A DNA stretch of 64,000 bases from Yamagishiella unicocca. Its lineage: Eukaryota; Chlorophyta; Chlorophyceae; Chlamydomonadales; Volvocaceae. The notes beneath the pieces are model-generated. The model did not search any database. It was given only the letters and a program-made list of their open reading frames with translations, and was not told the origin of the DNA. This document shows positions 13,701-25,300 of this stretch, piece by piece. Each line of letters starts with the position of its first letter. Positions within the stretch are counted from its first letter, which is position 1. The DNA lies in assembly GCA_003116995.1 (NCBI GenBank), contig BDSL01000012.1, forward strand, positions 124,001 through 188,000, read 5' to 3'. The translations under genes and the position numbers were made by a program.

Positions 13701-14030
13701 CCGGTCCCGGCTCCCCACCCTGGCCGACTCCCACCGCAATACCCAAAGGAACTGCCACCAACGGTATGCTCGCGTGGTCCCTCCTGTTTCCCCAACCTCA
13801 AACCAGCGCCACCAGTCCCAGGCCTTCAACCCTTGTGGTTGGCTGCAGGTGGACGAGCGGCCGTCTTACCTTGTGACGCCCCCCGCCGTGTGCTTGAGTA
13901 AGTTTCCGATTTCCTTCCATTTTTTTGCGACAATCTGATTGGCCACTGCCGCTCCCACGCCACGCTGACCGTTAAGCTTGCTATGTGCAGCCAGCCGCGC
14001 TAGCTGCGCTGTCACCTTAAATTTCGACAT
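1..14030 (-). CDS. giant multi-exon repeat protein, 3' end outside window
   Basis: I do not recognise this gene. Twenty-nine exons join in frame: 14030-13870, 13388-13334, 13066-12998, 12530-12510, 12220-12093, 11751-11661, 11352-11270, 11070-10953, 10638-10318, 9982-9902, 9569-9294, 9057-8914, 8400-7573, 7342-7241, 6825-6691, 6399-6334, 6009-5830, 5560-5455, 5227-5109, 4940-4785, 4568-4476, 4248-3920, 3706-3413, 3165-2346, 2061-1905, 1709-1537, 1384-881, 651-535 and 180-1. They give 1,969 codons with no stop. The start is the ATG of MSKFKVTAQ; an in-frame ATG at 14435 is possible but its extension looks non-coding. Residues 1 to about 275 are ordinary globular sequence. Exon 13 (8400-7573) is Gly/Ala-rich and acidic. 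Exon 24 (3165-2346) has long Ala and Glu tracts. From about residue 470 a repeat of the form GF..xxL..LLR.DG..L....AxALxxxGFxxxxIRxFL recurs about ten times. No membrane segment or catalytic motif was seen. A structural or scaffold role is only inference. Confidence 0.8.
2346..3165 (-). repeat. poly-Ala and poly-Glu coding tracts in exon 24 of the repeat protein
   Basis: Within this 273-codon exon, an acidic DDVSDDEEDR stretch is followed by an almost pure alanine run (GCC/GCG codons, + strand 2940-3015). A long Glu-rich, Lys-dotted tract follows (+ strand 2755-2850). The exon then returns to a repeat module ending in GFSPDQIRRFF. The tracts stay in frame despite their slippage-prone DNA. Confidence 0.75.
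4681..4737. repeat. GGCA/GGCG simple repeat
   Basis: A tandem GGCA run degenerating to GGCG lies in the intron between exons 4940-4785 and 4568-4476 of the minus-strand gene. Similar GGCA runs occur at 5659-5695 and 58960-58986. Confidence 0.9.
6636..6678 (-). repeat. donor-end copy of the intron terminal repeat
   Basis: A copy of the GAAGACCCGTG...AAAACCGTTTAGAACAG motif lies just inside the donor of the intron after exon 6825-6691 and points inward like the other donor-end copies. It carries the variant TGCAATGAAGACCCGTGTAC. A matching inverted variant is at 190-235, at the acceptor end of the last visible intron of the same gene. Confidence 0.55.
8401..8913 (-). mobile_element. introner-like intron with a perfect 23-bp inverted repeat at its ends
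   Basis: This intron of the repeat protein separates exons 9057-8914 and 8400-7573. A 23-bp sequence at 8413-8435 (core TTCGAGGAAGACCCGTGG) is repeated without mismatch in inverted orientation at 8882-8904. The copies lie 12 and 9 bp from the acceptor and donor boundaries. An adjacent related segment, CCGTTTAGGACAGACGTTTC, sits at about 8494-8513. The same terminal motif recurs in introns of the ABC transporter and the kinase. The layout suggests that the intron is, or derives from, a terminal-inverted-repeat element. Confidence 0.65.
9774..9850. repeat. 21-bp minisatellite, about four copies
   Basis: The unit is CTCTCATACCCCCCACCGCA. It is intronic, between exons 9982-9902 and 9569-9294 of the repeat protein. 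Confidence 0.85.
10218..10300. repeat. AAC/ACC trinucleotide repeat
   Basis: An imperfect (ACC)/(AAC) run lies in the intron just downstream of exon 10638-10318 of the minus-strand gene. It is unusually A-rich for its surroundings. Confidence 0.85.
10953..12220 (-). other. conserved N-terminal block of the giant repeat protein
   Basis: Exons 12220-12093, 11751-11661, 11352-11270 and 11070-10953 encode the least repetitive, most conserved-looking part of the protein. It has Trp-rich segments (REAVRAWWKWLPL), an acidic WSFDCRGK motif and a helical LLNALFELADMW segment. The last two resemble segments I associate with large eukaryotic ciliary or flagellar proteins, but I cannot name a family. 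This block is the best query for a homology search. Confidence 0.45.
11588..11628 (-). repeat. donor-end copy of the intron terminal repeat
   Basis: This copy (core TTCGAGAAAGACCCGTGAAT) lies just inside the donor of the intron after exon 11751-11661, in the standard inward orientation. No clear partner is visible at the acceptor end. Confidence 0.55.
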
Positions 14031-14863
14031 GCCATAGGCCCCATGCTGCCACCGTCGACTCTCTGCGTGCCGCGCTTCAGTACTTTCTTTCGACAAATGA
14101 TGAGGTCTGGGCCTGGGGCGATACACAGGGGCGGGAGTGCCGAGGAACGAGTGGCCCCGCAGCTGCGTTTCCTTGGTAGACATGCCTGGTTCCTGCTTGT
14201 GAACGCCTCGTATGACAAATCCGTCTTCAACTTCTCCAAGCGTACTGTTAACAGCTGTGCCATTTTGCGCGTCCGCGGTGGACACCCGAACCCTCTGCAT
14301 TGTCGGCACTGTACTGGTATTCCACCGCCCTTCGTCAACGCAAGCGCCTTCACATGCGTAGCGATTAAGTAAAGGTTTCTGAAAGGCAAAGCGCTTCCAA
14401 AATAACAGGACTTCTACAGTGTCCCCGCCCGACAAGCCAACTCAACTCGGGCATTCTTATGGTAAGGACTACCCTGCACCAGTCGTTTCATATAGTAACG
14501 GATATAGTTCAATCATTCATAGGTCGATGTTACAGTGTTTCTGTGCGGTGTGGACAGCGGAATGTTTTGGGACGAGCAACCAGGCAAGGGGTCATATTGC
14601 CGAACATGTTCAACATGTGCTCGTCTCTCATAAATCTATAAAACTGGAATAGCTTGGAAACTATGTCGAACCTTGCATAGATAGTTGATGCGTGCGGTGT
14701 TGCAAGTGATATAGGGAGGTCGAGGGGCAAAGCGGTATCGCCTCTGTTGCCGGATGTTTGGGACACGTGCATAATTTAGTTATCCAATTATGATCAACCA
14801 AGCCAACAGCGAGCTGGCGGAAGCATGCACCTTCGACCGCTTCACAATTGCACTCAATAAGGG
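14031..14863. other. upstream region of the giant repeat gene, no gene seen
   Basis: This stretch is less GC-rich than the flanking gene. A minus-strand reading frame runs from 14435 into the first exon, but it has no splice or protein support and looks like 5' leader. No clear TATA box or other core promoter element could be placed. Confidence 0.4.
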
Positions 14864-15980
14864 CTTCCAACGGGTTTCCGTGGAAAGTGTGCTCTGGAGC
14901 ACTTTGAATTTCCAATGGGTTCTCGTGTAAAACGTGCTCCAGAGCACACGTTATTTTTGCTCGCTAAGCACATCCTCCCTAAGCACGAAAGCACATAAAT
15001 AATCGTATAGTCCCACGCACACTTGCAGTGGTGCGAAGCGTTCGCGTTCCTCCTGAAACCTGCATCGGCGTGGGCCGTACTTGGGCATCGGTATGGGAGC
15101 ACTGGCACACACAAGGTGTGACTATGATTTCCCTACCGCTTGCGTTTCCCAGCCAGGGCCTCCCCCTCTGCCCTGCTCAGGAAACCGTTGATGACGTATG
15201 AGTTGACAGTAATGCCCCAGAACCCGTGGAATGGGAGCGGCGAAGTTCCCATGTGCAGGGAATACCTGCAACAAAAAAGACTATCAGTAAGTGCCACGGG
15301 GTGTTTGCTTGGTGCGGATCAAACGTCACACAAGCAAAGTAAAGGACCACCAAGAGTAAGCTCACATATCGAGGAGCTCATGGGTGTAGATGTCCATGCC
15401 GGACAAGAACAGCAGCCCCATGTCGGTGAAGGGGCACTGCGCAGTGACACCACACGATGTACAGGTAAGGGAGAGGAGCTTCACTTTTTTAAGCCACCCG
15501 TTACCGTAAACCGTTGCGTGGCAGGGGCAGTGGGTTTCCGGGCCCGAACGATAGTGTGCTCCAGAGCACGCTTTCCACGGGTTTTGCCCTGTGTGCTCCA
15601 GGTGTGCTAGGTGTGCGAGGCGGTGCTCTGTTCCGCTCCAATTTGACGCCACTCATGTGTTTATCGTGTGTATACACTGGGGCGGCTGCGCCTGGCAGGG
15701 GCCAGTACATTTTCGGGTCCGAACGAAAGTGTGCTCCTTTTTTTCTGAGCACACTTGGCACAGGTTTTGCCTGGTGTGCTGCATTGTGAATGTTGTACGC
15801 GAGCGCTTCGCACCACTGCAAGTGTGCGTGGCATATACGATTATTTATGTGCATTTCGTGCTTAGGGAGGATGTGCTTAGCGAGCAAAAATAACGTGTGC
15901 TCTGGAGCACGTTTTCCACGAGAACCCGTTGGAAATTCAAAGTGCTCCGGAGCACACTTTCCACGGAAACCCGTTGGAAG
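14864..15980. mobile_element. 1.1-kb non-autonomous element with about 184-bp inverted arms
   Basis: The left arm (14864-15047) and right arm (15796-15980) are inverted copies with a few mismatches. The ends read CTTCCAACGGGTTTCCGTGG and its complement. Both arms carry the palindromic GTGCTCTGGAGCAC-type motif. Inside are two direct repeats, at about 15522 and 15692, that share CCGAACGAAAGTGTGCTCC-like sequence. TTGCACTCAATAAGG precedes the left end and TTGCATCAATAAGG lies just after the right end, so they may be degenerate target duplications. No transposase frame is present, so it would be a foldback/MITE-type element moved in trans. Confidence 0.7.
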
Positions 15981-18900
15981 AACTTGCATCAATAAGGTGC
16001 AAGTTGCGGAGTAAATAGCCACGAAAAGTAACTGCATGCGCATTACTTGTAGCATCAGTCAACGACTGGACGGCATGTGGGGCCCGTGCCGGCAAGGAAC
16101 GCCTGTCCGAGTTTTGGGGCCATTAACAAGGGGACAACAGTGGGCTGAACTTTTGAGGTACTGTCATCCACCTGAAGGCGCCAGTATCCGCAGCTTGGCT
16201 GGGCCAGTGGTCGTCGTCGCCTGCGTGGATTTGACTCTACCGCTGCCTGCTGCTTGCTGCCGCCGCTTGCCTGCCGCTTGCCTATCAAGGCCTCCCGGTA
16301 TGGTTCACACCAAGGCACAACTGCAGGGTTATCTTTAAAAAAATGGTCATTAAATCCTTGGTGAAAACTGGATAGTAGGAAGCAACGGACAAACCCTAAC
16401 AAACGTGTATCCCAAACCAAAGCGGACATATGCTGACGAGAACCGAATGAACCGAACTAAACCCAATCGGCGCCGGCACCAAACTCGACACCTGAGACGG
16501 CTATAAATCCCCGAGATTAATCTATCGACACTGCATGCAGAACCTGTGCTCGTCCACGGGTATCTGGCTGCGAGGTATACGATACCTGATGACTGTGCGC
16601 GGTCCGAGGCTGAAGTGCGCAATACTACCACCGGCACTCCTGGCCTATCAAATTGACGGATAGCGCCAGCTCTCCGCAAAGGAGCAGTCGGTGAACCCAG
16701 CGAGCGGAGCCACGCACACGGAAGGTAGAAACATCAGCCATGATGCGACAGCCACAGGCAGCCGAATCCACGGCCGCCAGGCACCACAAAACCACGGAAC
16801 GGCGCGGAAAGAGGCAACAAGAACCCGCGCAGAGCAAACCCCTCCCAAACAGCTAGTTTCTGTCCTCCGTCTATCTCCTATGTCGTGTAACTGGGTCTCC
16901 TCGCCCCCTACTAACTGAGCACACGGCGGTTGAGCAGGGTCAAGCCCACTGGATGCATGCATGCATATTCGTACGGCTCGGTGTACCGGTTGTCGTTGCG
17001 AACAAGACGTGTCGGGGGCTGCCCACGCGGGGTAGTTGGTTCCGCGGTACTGGCGCATCACGTGCGTTGTAACCCAGGTGCGCACAGCGGGGAGCCAAAG
17101 CTCTGCTTATTGGAAGAATGCTCCGGACGAGTCCGAATGTGAAGCAAGCAAGCAAACGCGGCTGCTGGGCGGGGCTGCAACGTGCAAGACGATGCCAACT
17201 GTCTAAATTGCGAGCGCTATATACCGTTTTTAGAGCTGGATTGGTTAAAGGTTAAGAAGACACCACGCATTATGCTATCTAGAGGCTTTAGCAACCGTGC
17301 AGCCAGAATGCATGAAAATGTCGCCGCAGCGCGCAGGCGGTCGCGACATACATGTACACCAAATCCCGTAACATCTTATTATATATTGATGACGTAGAGG
17401 TTATACAGTTTAGTGACGAGATTAGTTGTGGAGTTTGTGCATTGCCTTCATATGCGCAAACTTGCATGGCTCTGGTTGGGTGAAACCATGGAATCCAAAA
17501 CAGTGCTGATGAGTCCTCAAGAACGTCATAAATAGCGAACCGAGTATCCTATCCAGCCGGTCGCACATATTGCATGACCGTAAAACGCTGTTTCTCGCTG
17601 GTGTACTGCGCTGCGGCATGGTCTGGCCCTGTCTGGCATGGTCTGGCGGGCGGCACCACCAGGCATGCATGTCATACAATGTGGAGTAAAGTATATCGAC
17701 CTCCTGCATATACACGAGTGGAAGGGGCAGCGTTGCCCGGTGCTTCAGTACCGTATCCGCGCAGATCCGCGTACCCCTGCGTGCGTATCTGCAGTAAGCA
17801 GTAAGAGGTAGAAGTCACGCAATTCGCACTAGAACATAACAGCCAAAGGCAGTAGTTACGTTTATGGCTTGCAAATCATGCGTTCTTGCATGGTGTCTGG
17901 CGAAGGCATTCGTGGGAATTTGTTCCATGGACGCGAGGACGCTACGCGACAACGCTGCGGACACTTGGTTGCGTGACACTTCATGTTACAACGAATCCTT
18001 AAACATGACATTCTACTTTGTCTTTTGGCATCCGGTACACAGCAGGATGGCTTGAAAGCGCTTGGACCCGGCTAACCGCCAAACGACGCAGGACGCACTG
18101 CGTTCTGTGGCGCAACAGCCAGCGCAATCCGTTACACAAGCAGAGTTGTGTACATAATTGCGTCCTATATAATGCGTACAGGTTGCTTGTTGCACTGCGG
18201 CACGCTGCAAAATCTTTTCACTAGTGCCGTCAAATGATGATGTGAACGCTTGACTAGGAATCTCACCTGCAGCTGCTCAGCAAATCACCACACGTAGTAC
18301 TTTAAGCCACCTTATTAAAGGCACTCTGTACGCCCATGTCTCAAATGTTCCCGTAGATATCGGACGACGTGACGAAGGCCGTAATAGTTGACAATGCCAC
18401 AATGCGCATCTCCAAGCCTCCAAGTTGGCAGAAGGAAGCTTGCTGAGAAATACAAAGTACTTGCGTTTCATTATACCTGTCTCGTAGCATAGGAATTGGA
18501 GGAAGACGTCGTCCAAGCTCCATTTGACTCGTTCGGGCTGGACTGCGCGTTCACCGCCAAAGCGTGCTTGCCGTTCAAAGGCGTGCTGTTTGTGAAACTA
18601 GTGTTTATTACACGGGTTGGCTGCCCAAGCGTTGTTGTTTTACGCGCCAGCGAGGTCGGCAGTACAAGAGTTGTCCCTAGGGGCAGCGGCTATTGGCACG
18701 GCGGAATATATTCCTGCATTTGGATTGAGGTAAGCCGCAGAACTTTGCCATGTATGAGCGCAGCGGGCACGCCTACTGTTTCCGCCAGGCCGATTCTGCA
18801 TGCCTGCTCAACGGCGGCTTAGCATCCGCATAGCCGACGCTGTAGAGCGGGGATCCGTAACGGCTTTTGCTGAGACTTTCAGCTCTCTGACCACAGCAAA

Positions 18901-19172
18901 CGCGTGCAGCCGTGCCCTCGAACGAGACGGTTGACGGATGCGCGCAACAGCAGCGTTCTGCATCCAGCTATCCTTTCCACGTGTCGGGACCAATGTCGCC
19001 AGTACGCCGTTGGTCTTGCAGATGTCAGCCCTGGCCCTTGTGCGCCATCCGTGCAACCTAGCGATATGTGCAGAGTAATTGTATGAAGTACCACAACCAA
19101 GGCCAATCTCCACCACCTTGGCGTCCATGCAACTCACACGCCGACATTCACCGCACCGCAGACTGGGCAGCA
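15981..19172. other. intergenic DNA without a recognisable gene
   Basis: Base composition is more balanced than elsewhere in the window. Only short, unrelated open frames are present on both strands, none with splice continuity or family similarity. At 16853-16907 there is a degenerate copy of the ATGTCGTGTAACCGGGTC-type dispersed motif found in introns of the neighbouring genes, either a relic or part of an unseen intron. The stretch just before 19173 is the presumed promoter and leader of the B3 gene. Confidence 0.4.
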
Positions 19173-19928
19173 ATGCTCGACTCCGCGAGTGCATCGGGAT
19201 ACACGCTGGTGCCTATTAGCCAGCTGCTTCACCTCCAGGCTCAGCTTCGTCAACAAGATGAACTTATACGCAACTCGGCGGTCGCCCAGCGGCGCTTGGC
19301 GGAGCATGAGCACCAGCAGCTCGCCACGCTTGTGCTGTCCGCAGCCTCGGCCAAGTGTGCGCCTGCGCTTGTGCTCGGCCAAGGCGGCCACGAAGTGATT
19401 TCCATGCAGGTCGGACACCGGAGCTACGCAGCCGCCACGGAACGCCAGCAGCAGCAGCAGCGGCAGCATTATCCAGACAGCCATACCGTCTTCGTCGAGG
19501 CTCCTAAACACCCGCGTTTTGTCCAGCTGTCTGGAGTGGACCTGGCGGCGGAGGACACTGCAGGCCGGTCCCCGGCTACCGCTGGGTGTCACCTGCGCGA
19601 CGCTGACGACTCCAGCACACATTGCTGGGGGGCCAGGGGGCGCTCCAAGCCGATGCAGCGGTACCCGTCCGACCCGCCCGTGAACAGCACCCAATCCGAT
19701 GAGAGCGACGCCACGGTGCCCAGCCTGCCGGCGGCCCCGCCACCCCACATCGACATCGCCTCCACCATGCGTGTAATGATGCTGCGCCGGGGGGGGCAGC
19801 TGGGAGATGAACTGGCGACAAGGGCGGAGCACTACCAACCCGGCCAGCTGAACTGTCAGCCGCTGTCGCCACAGCCGCTGCGTGACCGACAGCAACAGCA
19901 GCAGCAACAACAACAACAACAACAGCAG

Positions 19929-19969
<41 letters not shown>

Positions 19970-22330
19970 ACAACAACAGCAACAATACGCTCGTGAGCAG
20001 CAGCTGGCTGCGCTGAGGCAGCAGCTCGTCCGCCAGCTGCTGCAGCAGCAACAGCAACAGTGCCAGCAACAGCAGCTCAGAGACCAGGCCCAGCCGCTGC
20101 AGCGCGCTCAGCAGCAGCTGGGTCATCAGGCGCAGCAGCTCCCAGCGCCATTGCGGACGGCGGCGGCGGCGATGGACTTCGCGCCGCATCATGGCTTCCA
20201 CCGGGGTGAGCGCCATAGCGAAGATGGGATCCCGGACCAGCTGGCCCAACAGCCCATGCAGCCGCAGCAGAATTCGCAGAACTCGCAGCGCCAGTTCCAG
20301 CAGCCCCTGCTGCTGCTGAGGCAGGTGGACACCATGAGCCAAGAGCCCCGCTACCAGGTCTCGCAACTGTCACCTGCCGACAACAGCGGCGCGCAGCGCG
20401 CAGCCAACGACCTGCCCAGCATCGGCCGCAGCGGCGACCTGTACGGCAGCGACTGCGCGACCGTGGTGGCGGGGGACCACGATCGGCCCCACCGCCACAG
20501 GCGCGCGGTGCCGCCACCGCCGGCAGCAGCACCCAGCGGCGCCAGGCGCTCCATGGCAGCGGCAGCCCCCGCCGTGCAGGCTGTCGCGCAAAGCCCCGCT
20601 GCGCCAGCTCCGCAGGCGAGCCGCACCTCCTTCAGGCGTGCCTCCACGGCAGCGGCGGCCGCCGTTGCGGCGGCGCCGACCCGGAGCGGCGGCGGCGGCG
20701 GCGGCGCTGCCTCCATGACGATCAGGGCTTCACCGTCGGGCGCCGGCGCCATGTGCGGCGCTGTCTTCGCGGGCGCCGCGGGGGCTGACGGGCGGCGGGT
20801 GCTGGTCGCCAAGACACTGACCCGGTCGGACGCGCGCACTCGCCGCCTCATCCTGCCGCGCATGTCCGTGGAGGCCAACATGCCGGAGGCGATGCAGCAG
20901 CCGTCGTACTCATTCGACGTGCTGGACCAAGGCGGCAAGTCCTGGGACTTCGTCATCCGCTCCTGGCCAAACGGCACCAACCCCAAGCCGGTGTATGTGC
21001 TCGAGGTGCGGACCCGGACCACCCCAATGCCTCCCGCAGCCCGCGCCTCCACCCGACCTTGCCCTCACCCGCCCCTAACCCCTCCCCCGCCACGGGTGAC
21101 CCCTGCAGCACATCTCCGAATTCGTCAAGGCGTACGGCGTCACGGCGGGTGATGTGCTGGGCCTGCTGCGCGCCCCCGACGGCAGCATGCACGTCGAGGT
21201 CAACAGCCCCGTCGTCGTGGCCGCGAAGGCCACCAACGGCCTGCGCAGCCGCGCGCGGCGCTCAAGGGCTGCCGGCCAGCAGCAGCAGCAGCTGCCGCAG
21301 CAGGCCCCTAGGGTGGGCGCTGCTGACGGCAAATGGCGCGGCGCGGCTGCAGGGCGCAAGCGCGGGTGCCCTGAGCCGCCGTATAACGACGAGGAGGAGG
21401 GGGAGGGCGAGGAGGAGGATGTGCCAGAGGCTGATGCCGAGGACCAGGCTGGGGAGATGGAGGAGGAGGGCGAAGCGGGCGGGGGATGCGAGGCGGACGA
21501 GGAGGGACACCTGGACCGCATGTACAGCGAGCAAATCAAGGTGTGTGGGCGTGTGGGTGGGGCCGGGAGGTACCGGCTGGCCCGCTGTGTGGTGTCCCTG
21601 GAGCCCATGCGTTCAACAATGCGACTTTGTCTGTCTCCATCAGAAGGGGAGTAGTCGCCTCAGCAGGTCAGCACATTGGGGGTGAGCGGGGTGCGTGTGT
21701 GTGCTTGACAGGGAGGCAGGAGCCTGCGGGTGGCTGGAGCCACACGCACGCCTGTCGGCGCCGTCTGAGCGATTCCGCGTCCTCGCGCCTCCGCCTCAGG
21801 TGCTGCATGCCATGGAGGTGCTGACCGCCTTCCGCTCCTCCAAGCGCAACAAGCAGGAGCAACTCCGCGAGCTGCTGCTGCTGCGGGGGGAGGGGGATGA
21901 GGGAGGCAGCGTAGACGACGACGGCTCGGGTTGCGGGGCGGAGACCGCGCGCGACGGCAGCTGCAGCGTGGCCTTGCCGCTGGATGTGGGAGGAGCCGCC
22001 GGCTGGCATCCCCAGCAGCAGCTCCAGCAGCTCATGTACCAGCAGCAGCAGCAGTACCCGCACCAGCAGTACCAGTACCAGTACCAGCGCCACGTGTATT
22101 CGGACCAGGACGGCAGCCAGGTGTCGTACGGCCACAATGATGGCGGCGCGCGGGCCGGAGAAGGAGAGGAAGGCGAGCAGCCGTACGGCAACCCGTACCA
22201 GAACTACGGCACTCGCAAGGCACCGGTCGCGGTGTTGGGCCAGGCGCCAGGGCGTGCGCCCCCCCTCCACCGGCGGCAGCAGCAGCAGGTGCCGCGGATG
22301 CAGCCGCTGCTACTGCATTGGCCGCCGTAG
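19173..22330 (+). CDS. B3-domain transcription factor with polyQ tract
   Basis: Exons 19173-21005, 21109-21540 and 21800-22330 join in phase 0 and give about 931 residues. A plant-type B3 DNA-binding domain spans about residues 541-646. It begins VLVAKTLTRSDARTRRLILP, passes a WDFVIRSWPNG core and ends FVKAYGVTAGDVLGLL; the first intron splits it. The N-terminal half is Gln-rich and includes about 31 consecutive Gln encoded by mixed CAG/CAA. The middle is Ala/Gly-rich, and an acidic stretch follows the B3 domain. The C-terminal exon is again Gln/Tyr-rich. The start is the ATG of MLDSASASGYTLVPIS; an in-frame ATG at 19068 would add 35 residues. B3 proteins bind DNA in the nucleus. The domain looks closest to the ABI3/VAL type, but that assignment is inference, as is an activator role from the Gln-rich context. 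Confidence 0.85.
19890..19985 (+). repeat. in-frame CAG/CAA tract (about 31 Gln)
   Basis: This uninterrupted glutamine run lies in exon 1 of the B3 gene. The mixed CAG/CAA codons argue for maintained coding use rather than a pure unstable trinucleotide repeat. Further short Gln runs flank it at 20035-20070. Confidence 0.9.
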
Positions 22331-25300
22331 CAGGCGCAAGAGGGCCGGTAGCCACCTCGCGAATTAGACCGTCGACAGGTCGTCTCTTACCGGCGGAGCG
22401 GCACGATGTGTAATCTTGGAACCGCCCTTCTGCCGACAGCGGCGTATTTCCCAGCCGCCGTGTAGGATGGCATGTGGCACGAAAAAGGAGTTTCCGGCCT
22501 GGGGCCCCGCCTGGAAGGCGCCCGTGTGAATACATTCCGCCACCAGCTACGTACGGGGCTTCCCTGCACCAGGGTGGGTGTTTTAAATATGCTGAGCTGA
22601 GCCGCGAAGGAGACTTAGCGCGAGGGTGGGTGTGTGTGGAAGGGTTGGAGCAGCAGAGCAGAGAGGGGATTGATGCAGATGTTGGGTCAGGGAGCTCCGC
22701 ACCAGCACCACTAGTAGGCGCGGCCTCCAGGCGACCATGAAGCACTATGTGCCCCGGCGCCGGAGCCCACGGAGCCCCCATTCAGGAGGTGGGGCGGCGG
22801 AGCTGGAGGCGGCCGCCGATCGCAGCGTGCGCATGAGGGGGTGCGGGATGAGGGGCTGGAGTACGGTAATTTGATACGCTTGAGGGGTCTCGTTGCATGC
22901 AGCCCTGTGCACGGCGCGAGCTATTTAGGCGTAGGCGTGGGCCCTGGCGGTGTGCTGTGAGGCAGGGAAGGAAGGAGGGAGGGAGGGCGAGGGCAGGCCG
23001 CGGCGGCTGCCGCCCATTCTGTTCGAAGCGTAGTACCATCGAAACGCAGCTTGCTGGGGATAACTGCTGAAGGCGATTAATGAAGTGGGGTGGTGCTGAT
23101 GGAAAATAATGCCGCTTTCGACGCAACTTCCCGGCGGAGGCGAGACGGCTCATAAAGTTGGTTGCACGCACGTGTCGACGGTGTATGTGTGTGTGCGCGG
23201 GCGGCGCAGCACGGTGCACACGGTGCGGAGTAACGGGCGCCCCGCAGCGGCTCCTCATGCCCCGGGCCCGTTCCTCAGCGGCTGCAGCAGTAGCAATACT
23301 TGGGTGTGCTACCGCTCATGTATGCCTGGGTGCCTGTAGCAGCAGCAGCGCCTTTTTTGGTACAATAGTAGGTGGGGCTGGACTGCGGCTATCTGTCGGT
23401 AGGGTGGTGGGTGCAGGTGCGTGTTGGCTGGTGTATTACCTCGGGAATTTCGGCTGGCTGGAATCGCACAGAAGACGCGATATAAGGGTGCGTGGCCAGC
23501 GTCCCAGGAGGCGACGGGACGTGTGAGCCCCAATCAAATCGGGCACACCTACAGCCCAGGGTATGCAGAGCGTGTGGCTTGTTTGATGGAGCCCCTCGCT
23601 ACTGCTGTGTTGGGGACGATGGCGATACTGATGGGGACAGTGGCGGAGGTGTAGGTGGTCGACGAGGACGTTCCCGGTCGGCGCTGGAGGCGGGAAGGCG
23701 GTGAAAAGTTGGTGACGACGGCGCGTCTCCTCCGTCCTCCTAATAAAACACTTCGCGGCTAAACTCCTGTGCTTTGGTTGATGATGATTTAAACGTCGAT
23801 GATACTCGATTTGTACGGTTTGTTTTAACACGACAGCCGGCTCCGTGGCTCCCTGTACCGGCGCTTGCGGTATGTCGGCGCTTGGCGATGCATCGGAGCG
23901 CTCTTTTAGTCGCTGAGACCGAGTGCACGCCTTGGAGGCCACCCTGCGATGGCGCTCCTGTTGCACCCTCACGCCCGGGCGTACGATTGGGAACACCACC
24001 TCTCAGCTCTGAGGCCGCAGGACGTGCCTGGCCTCCTTCCACATACTTCCACATACGGCGGCGATTGGGATAGGGCGGCTCCTCATGCCACCACGCGCCC
24101 CCCCCCCGCGAGCCGAGCCTGACGCGGTCCCAGCTGGAGGGTGCCGCGAGCTATCTATGTTGTTTGAGTTTTCGGTTTCCCTGTATGATATTCATTGATA
24201 AGTGTTTGGGAGGCAGGGGTAGGGGAGGGCCGGAGGTAGGGTTGCAGCGTGTTTTTAGCTGCGCCGCTCCCGGCCTGCCTTGCCACTGGGTCCCCCCGGC
24301 CTCCCTCGCCGCGTCTTTGGAGCCCAGCGTGGCGTGACATGAGGAGCTCGGCGGCGCGAGTACGGCGGGGTACGGCCGGCGCGACACGTCAGTCTGCGAC
24401 ATGGCACAGCGTCCATGGTGAAGTTTGTTCCATTGTGGTGTCCAGATGTTTGTGGATGCTGTTCATGTCTTGTTTAGTCCGCTGCATCTTGCTCCGCGCG
24501 GCGGTGCTGCACATACCGGTAGATGATGAGTTGTTCACGTTAGGTGCCAAGGGAATATCTTGTCGCTCGAAAGATGGTGTGCTGTATATGGCTTTAGGGG
24601 TTTAAACAGGGAACGCCTGGGTCTGCTAAAGCCTGCTAAAGGTACCGGTACACAGTATCTATCCCTCGTTCTGTCTGTAATGATCTTGCACCGGCAGCCT
24701 TGACTCGTGTCGCCAGCATAACAGCGAATTTTAGAGAGGGTGGCAAAGCCAAGGCAGCCTAGGAAGCATGGGTGGCTCGTTGCTGCTGAGAGGTGCTGAT
24801 CACGTCTTTATTTGACTGTTTTTGAAGGACCGACCGCATTTCTGGTGCCAATGCTGACGCGAACTACTAATAAAGATCCAGCTCGTATGTGGCTGGGTCT
24901 GCTATTGCCACACGTTGCCACACTTCTGGGGAATAAAATAAACTTCACCAAAAAAGGTATTTGACGTTAAAGGCCTTGCCGCATACACGCCCCGGCAACA
25001 GCAGGTAACACCTATATTAACAGCAGGTATCGTGACAGTCGATTGAGGTGGTCAGGATAGCTGTATGTATCGGCCAGCAAGCGGCCAGCGTCGGCAAGTT
25101 GACGCGAATGCGAACAACCGTACCGTTTGTTCCGTAGTCACAAACGGCGCTTATTGTGTAGATGTGATAAGGTTATTACAGTGAGATGCACGTCCAATAT
25201 TGCAATGCTCACTGACGTCTTGAAACGACCCCTTGGTGCTCATCACACTTTAAGAGGTAGCCTCCAGGGATCCGGCTACGATCTGCCGGGATCCGCCCCT

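Noticed and set aside
13477..13938. 153-residue plus-strand open frame
   Set aside because: It overlaps the first intron and antisense of the first exon of the repeat protein, with no family similarity.
15501..16055. 184-residue minus-strand open frame within the inverted-repeat element
   Set aside because: It runs through the right arm and flank and shows no transposase motif. It is probably chance.
18496..18822. 108-residue plus-strand open frame in the intergenic region
   Set aside because: It has no recognisable similarity, splice partner or clear start context. It is too weak to call a gene.
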